The notes beneath the pieces were generated by a model. It did no database searches and had not been told where the DNA came from. It worked only from the letters and a program-made list of their open reading frames with translations. The translations under genes were made by a program, and so were the position numbers. Below, one piece after another: positions 58,108 through 64,000 of a DNA stretch of 64,000 bases. Location: NCBI GenBank assembly GCA_903813345.2, contig CAIIXF020000006.1, positions 32,034,024 through 32,098,023 on the forward strand. The letters are read 5' to 3'. The first letter of the stretch is position 1, and every line of letters starts with the position of its first letter. This DNA comes from Owenia fusiformis. Lineage: Eukaryota > Annelida > Polychaeta > Sabellida > Oweniidae.

Positions 58108-61100
58108 CTCCAATATGAACTCAGCATTTCCTATAGATCAAGAAGATAGTCCGATGGTACAAATTCGGATAAACCATTGAAAAAATACATTGGCTGAGAC
58201 ACTTTCAGAGAATTTCTATGAAATGCTGAGTTAAATTCTGAGTCAAGTGATGTATTCACTACATTATCAATAATAAAATCTACCAATATCAGTCGTATAA
58301 ACTGGTAGATTAGATATAAACAGCTTTTTTAGACACAATTTATGGTAAGAAAATCAATGAGAAAAGTCAGACAGAAAATGTTATACATACAAATTGGGCC
58401 ATAAATAAATGAGAGTGGATTTGCTGAACTGAGGATTTCCCATGTTAAAAATTAGAAAATTTTCCATACATCACTGTGTACCACTGTGTAGCATTTTAAA
58501 ATTACTATATTTAACCATTTTTAAACATATGGCTCAATAAAAAATTTCAAATGTTGGAAATCATCTCTAGTTAACAAGTGCTAATTTTAATAACAAATAG
58601 CACAGGGTAGGCTGTTCAAATCACAGGTCAGGGATATTATCAAAAACTTGTGTGGGGTACTATATATGCTTGTGTGATTCATTTGTATGAATCAGTAGGC
58701 ACATGAATTCCCATAAGGTGATTCATGATATTGTGTTTATTGCATTTCAAATATATATCACATGTGCCTTAATTAAAATATGGCCTCTCACATGAAGCCT
58801 TTAATTAAAATTGGAACATTTTGACACATGCCTTTTATGTAATTTCTCAAATATTTTGGCACATCAAATCAGTGTAATCAACATATTTGTGAATTAATAT
58901 TTTTAATTGTATTTTTTGGTCATTTAATATTAAAAAATAAAAATGGAGCAGAAAGTGCTCCCAGGAGCATATCAGTTTTAGTCACAATTCAGTGGTCAAT
59001 GCGGATAGCTATAAGCTAATAAGTTAATAACAATTGAAATGTGACCGCTTTTATATATTATGTATTAATAACAGCACTTGAGTAACACAACTGACTTTAT
59101 CATAAATCTAAATTTTCAAACACATACTATTGTACTATATCATAAAGGATTTGCTACCATTATACACTTCCTACATACGCTTTGCAAATTATGGCAAATG
59201 TTCAATAGAGTGTGCTAGATTTTTTAAAGCTCATGTTAAATTGAGCAATTCAGCAAATTCTAGTATATTTAACAGTTTAAGTTGATTGGGGATTGCTAGC
59301 TCTATATTTATCACTGTACATATACATATGAAGTTTTATCTTAAATATCTATTAAATGTATGCTTCTCTTTTTTAAGGAATCTTAGGTATAAGAGTGACA
59401 AAATTGCAATCAATACCTGTGAATTTGACAATTCAAAATATTTAAGATCTCAAATAAGGTCAATAATGATATTGAATGTTTGGGACAGTTGCCCTCTTTA
59501 TATCTAATTTTACCTTTCTGTATAACATCTCTGGTTCACTTGAAACATATACAATTTGGGCCAAAACATCCATAAATATGTAGTTCCAGAAATAGCATTA
59601 ATATATTTTCAAATGTGCTCATTGTAAAAATGTATCAATGCTTTCTTGGGAACAATTCCATGATAATAACTGCTGCATCTTCAATATAAAATAGTTTTGA
59701 GATTCCATAACTTGTTAATTATGGACATTTTTACATCTCTGAAGTATAGCGTATATAATACATTATTATATGAATACTAAGTGTAATGAATATTTACAGA
59801 GCATATCACAAATACATGTAGTACACCAGTACCAAATGTTCTGTTTGATGTTCTGTTGAGGAGGATAGCTTATAAAATTGTACACATTCAGGCCATATCG
59901 TGTCTGTATCTCAAGAATAATTCCTGAAGCTATTAATGTGGAAAACGTCTGAAAAATGACCACTTTTCACAACAACCCTAATACAAAGTGTTATCTACTT
60001 CACTGCAACATATCTCACACCTCTATATGTCTAAGAACTCCCATCTTTCTATAGTACTTATTTGGTTCTTTTGAGTAAGTAAGTAACAGGACTGGTGCTG
60101 GCATTTTTTTATGCACCATTTCAATCATCAAATTTTTACATATATACAGTAATAATACTAGAGCTAGTTTTTAAGAAAATTACGAAACTCAGAGTTATGG
60201 CTGCTATGGTGACATCACAGTACCTGGGACAACATTCTATACAGAAGGTTACAGATACCTTTAGCATTTTGTACATCCCATATGTTCAAGTTGAAATGCA
60301 TGTGTTTCTTAAATATTAATGTCCTATATAACTTTTTTACATTTAAAACATATTGCTATTACAGTTTTATATGCTGTACCTAAATAACTGTAAAATTGGC
60401 ACTAAAGTGCCATTTTGAAAATTCTACCCCCATAGGGGGTGAGGGGTTGAGTTATCACCTGGACCAATGGATATAAGTATGCAGGTAGAAATAGATCATC
60501 ATCAAATAATTATGTCCGTACTTTTGCAAAATTTATAGAGCAAAAAGAGAAAACCTGAAAATAAAACATGAGAAGCTGAAATTCACACAACTTTAATTGC
60601 AACATTTTCTGACTTAAAACATTTTAAAGGTGCAATGTCTGATAAAAGCACAACTAGAGAACCCCCTGATGTTTTGGCTCTAAAAGAAGTTGGTCTATCT
60701 ATTTACCAACTTTGAGGCCTCAACTCATTTGTAACGTGTCCAATTTGATGATTGTTCACAGATATTACTTTTCTACTGGCTCGTAATAAAGTATAAATGA
60801 AACTGAAATTTATTATTTTTATTTTTGAACCACAACACATTTCTGGTTATCTTTCCATATAACACTTAGTTATATTTCTTTCTTTCAAGGGTTTCATAAT
60901 GTAGATTAAACAGTTGTATGTTGATATGGACTTGTGTTTTATCCGACAGTTGGTTGTTCTGTTGATTTTCTCAATATATCGGTGATACTGTGCCCTCAAT
61001 ACATTCTCAAGATATATCTCGGGTATGTAAGATATTATATGAGCAATGATGCAAAGGTTTCAATTACCAATATCATGGGACTGTGGGATGTCATCGCCTA

Positions 61101-61985
61101 ATTTTTTGGTCAATGCGACGGTGTAGGTCAGTTTTACACTGAAATTTCAAGATTTTCGAACAATATATTTTTTAATTAAAAAGCTGCTTATTCCCAGAGA
61201 AAATGAACCAGCACACAATGACAATGCCAATCATGTTCCTGCACAAAGTTCATCTGAAGTCTATTATGATTAATCTTTTTTCCATTAATAAATTTTTAAC
61301 ATATTTTGACGAAGGCTTCTAATTGTTATCCTAGTCTAAATCCCAATTAAAGTATTTTTACTCAAAACAGGTACACGTTCCTTTATCTAATTTTCTAAAA
61401 TAGTCCATTTGTCACTCCTATGCATCCTATAGTGAACCTATGAATTGTTAAAAACACTACATTTTTTGCTCAATTTATGACAATAAGGGTTTCCTGAAGA
61501 GATTTAGCTGGGTTGGACAAAAGTTAACGTGGGGAAAAATTAATATAGGCTCGCGGTCCCCTCAACATGTTCTCCAAAGCAAATCTGAGGTACCCTTGCC
61601 CATGCGCACATGCATTGTAATATCACACTGATTCCATCAATTATTTTTGCAGAAGTTCATTTAGATCAGTTTTTGATGCTGTAAATCACTTTCAGAGGCC
61701 CTTCAAAAAATCAAGGGTGTAGAGTGGTATGACCATGGGCCAATCCATTGGGTAATTCAATGGTATCTTCTGATTTCCAAAGAGTTCTACCAAACGATCT
61801 GCCACAAGACTAATTAAATCAAAGATAATAGTATGTTTGCCAATTATAATCACTTCATTTAAAGACACCACTTCAAAACGATATGCTGATAACAATCACC
61901 AAATAAGGATCATTTATGAAACATATACAACTGTAGCTATTCTTAATGTGTTCTCACTCTCATTCCATGCTTATTTTACAATGAA
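58108..61985. other. 3' flank or long 3' UTR of the tetraspanin; no gene seen
   Basis: AT-rich, with no frame over 75 codons and no splice-bounded coding blocks. At 60318-60480 a fragment of family C occurs (TCCTATATAACTTTTTTAC..., CATTTTGAAAATTCTACCCC), the same block as at 5240-5370. Confidence 0.6.
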
Positions 61986-61987
61986 AC

Positions 61988-62999
61988 ATGAACTTAAGGT
62001 CCACTGAACTTAAAAAAGTCAATGACTGGTTCATGGCTAACAAGTTATCACTTAATATTGAAAAGACTAATTTTTTATTCCTTTCACCTAAAAGAGGAAC
62101 ATACAACCCTGAAGAAATCAAGATAAAAATTGATGACAAAAATATTACAAGGAAGGATAACATTAATTTTCTTGGTGTCCTAATCGATGACAAACTAAAT
62201 TGGAAACTTCACACTCAAAAACTAAAAGGGAAAATAGCTAAAAATATACACATATTATATACTTCTAAGCACTTACTTGACAACTGTTCGAAAATGAAAA
62301 TTTATAATGCTCTTATTCATTCGGGGCTTGATTACTGTAATATAATTTGGGGTAATGCTGATAAAAAACTCCCCAAGCCTCTGCATATACTCCAGAAGAA
62401 ATTTGCCAGGTTAATAACAAATTCTAGTAAGTTAGCTCATGCTGCCCCTTTATTGAAAGATCTTAGAATCTTAAATATTTATGACATATTTAACTTCAAT
62501 GTTGCCAACTTTGCATACCAAAATATGAATAAACCTGACAAGTTCCCATATCACCTTTTTAATCAATTCTATTCCACAAATGTTGATACACATGACCATG
62601 AAACTAGAAATAAAGACCGTATACGTTCATATATGTTTAAAAACAAATTTGGTGAAAAGTCAATAAAAGTAGAACTATCAAGAGTTTGGAATGGAGTAAA
62701 TGAAAACATCATTATGTCTTCTACTTTCTCTTTGTTTAAAATCGTCTTTGAAATCACTTCTCCTCTCCACCTACATCTAATATCAAATATCATGTCATGG
62801 TTCATTTTGTTCATGTTTCATTGCTAACCTTAAGTGATCCTTATCATCAAAGAATGTGCTCTTGCTATATATACACTACAATGTAATATGTAATGTGGTG
62901 TAAACTGCACAGTATACGCCCAGCGTCTTGTGCAAACCTTGCTATTCAAATTGTAATAATTATAATATGAAAATAAATATAACATAACATAACATAACA
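61988..62999 (+). mobile_element. 5'-truncated LINE (CR1/L2-like) with (AACAT)n tail
   Basis: An open frame to 62827 holds the RT thumb and C-terminal region: LKKVNDWFMANKLSLNIEKT, then NINFLGVLIDDKLNWKLHTQ, IHSGLDYCNIIWGN and HILQKKFARLITNS. These are the W...N.LSLN..KT and FLGV.ID..L.W..H motifs of CR1/L2/jockey-type RTs. The FADD box is lost by truncation. The 3' UTR ends in ATAACATAACATAACATAAC at ~62976-62999, the microsatellite tail of such LINEs. The frame has few or no disruptions. Confidence 0.85.
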
Positions 63000-63618
63000 G
63001 GGCTTTGCACCATCCTGTTGCCATCATACGTAACAAAATTGAACACTCTGACAATGAAATCTTGTACTTCTATCCAGGAAAGAAACCACTGGATCATTGA
63101 TCATATCAAGATATCACTGTCCACAGCATTCACACCAAAAAACAGAATTGATCACCACATGTCCAACCACTGAGGAGTTGGCGCAAATCAGATTTCACAT
63201 GCATCTATAAAATCTGTCCTGAAAATCTGGACGGATTTTCAATCTGATGGTGTGGATTTATTCGAGAAAGACTCGTCTTGTGGTATCTAAGTATATTTTA
63301 GGGGAAAAGTCAAAATCATGAAAGAGAGTGAAGTTTTTGTAAGTGTAACATTTTTTTGAGACACACTGTAGAACTCAATGTAACGGACCTTGACCATTTA
63401 TTAAGCAGTAAAAAATTAATTTGCTCCATCGGTGACAAAATGTTTCTACTTTCCTAGTGAATGTTGAGTCTCGCATCATAAGAATCTAATTTTTTCATAA
63501 ACTGATTTTGAAGCAGTTTCCATCATTCAACAGTGAACGGGCATGTTACCTACACAAACGGTTAGAGGGGGGCAAAGTTACCTCATGTGACCCAATAACT
63601 GAGAAGCCCTTCATGTAA

Positions 63619-63770
63619 ACAGAGCTGTCAAGTGTCCCGCGAATGGCGGGATTATCCCGCGAATTTGATCAAAATTTGGCTAATTCGCGTGTCCCGAGAT
63701 GTCCCGCAAATGTCGGCTTTGACCTCCGCGAATTTTCAAAATTGTAACAATCCCCGAGGTTAAATTATTG
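63619..63770. repeat. GC-richer repeat with CCCGCGAAT words
   Basis: GCTGTCAAGTGTCCCGCGAA, ATTATCCCGCGAATTTGATC and GTCCCGCAAATGTCGG. A related, more decayed stretch (CAACTGTCCCGAATATTTGA, ATCCCGCAAATTTTT) lies at 30888-31015. Ends not defined; the rest of the window to 64000 shows nothing recognisable. Confidence 0.4.
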
Positions 63771-64000
63771 TGATTATCTTGTGATATAAGAAGCTAAGTT
63801 TTTTCGCTTTTGAGGAGTAAAGTTTACCTTATTTGAAAAGTGCTGCCAAACTCCCAGTGCATCAGATCATCGAAGACTGCTTTTGAAAAGAGCATGTAGT
63901 CCATTTATAAAACTGTGATTTTGATCCATATAACACCATATAGTTGGCTTCTCAAGTACCTATTATGCCGTTATTTGGTATCAAAATAAAGAGGAAGAGT

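Overview
The window is AT-rich nuclear DNA from an animal. Genes are split by long introns with GT-AG boundaries, small exons sit kilobases apart, and several unrelated transposon classes fill the spaces. The repeat content (hAT, mariner, LINE, tRNA-SINE, foldback and hairpin-ended elements with (CCGT)n and ~162-bp tandem units) suggests a marine invertebrate; the sequence alone does not settle the phylum.
Two host genes can be reconstructed exon by exon. On the minus strand, 178-22731 encodes a complete type I protein arginine methyltransferase of the PRMT1/PRMT8 type: ten coding exons, about 364 residues, all catalytic motifs present, plus a possible 36-codon in-frame cassette exon. On the plus strand, 38648-58046 encodes a complete CD151/TSPAN11-like tetraspanin: seven coding exons, 273 residues, six large-loop cysteines including CCG. 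The two genes are divergent (head to head), with about 15-16 kb of repeat-filled DNA between them.
The most striking host feature is a 348-codon open exon at 37386-38429, just upstream of the tetraspanin first exon. It ends in a phase-0 GTAAGT donor, and its last residues line up with the first half of tetraspanin transmembrane helix 1 in exact register (Y at -11, N at -5, I at -3 from the splice). It is best read as an alternative first exon giving a ~585-residue tetraspanin with a large, acidic, probably cytoplasmic N-terminal extension.
The rest is mobile DNA. Several elements can be bounded by target duplications: an 8-bp-TSD hAT-type MITE (6667-7330), two foldback elements whose ends are inverted minisatellites (10801-12235 and 31687-32881, like sea-urchin TU or Drosophila FB), a 2.2-kb element with 63-bp inverted ends and a 5-bp TSD that carries a zinc-finger exon (51799-54011), an 832-bp whole-length palindrome with a 5-bp TSD (27474-28305), an 8-bp-TSD element (48394-50000), two TTAA-flanked foldbacks, and a mariner with ~200-bp ends (55962-57046). 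A superfamily with a 5' hairpin, (CCGT)n and ~162-bp repeats recurs throughout; one copy is inserted inside another, which fixes its ends. Relics of at least four LINEs, a tRNA-derived SINE and a hAT transposase are also present.
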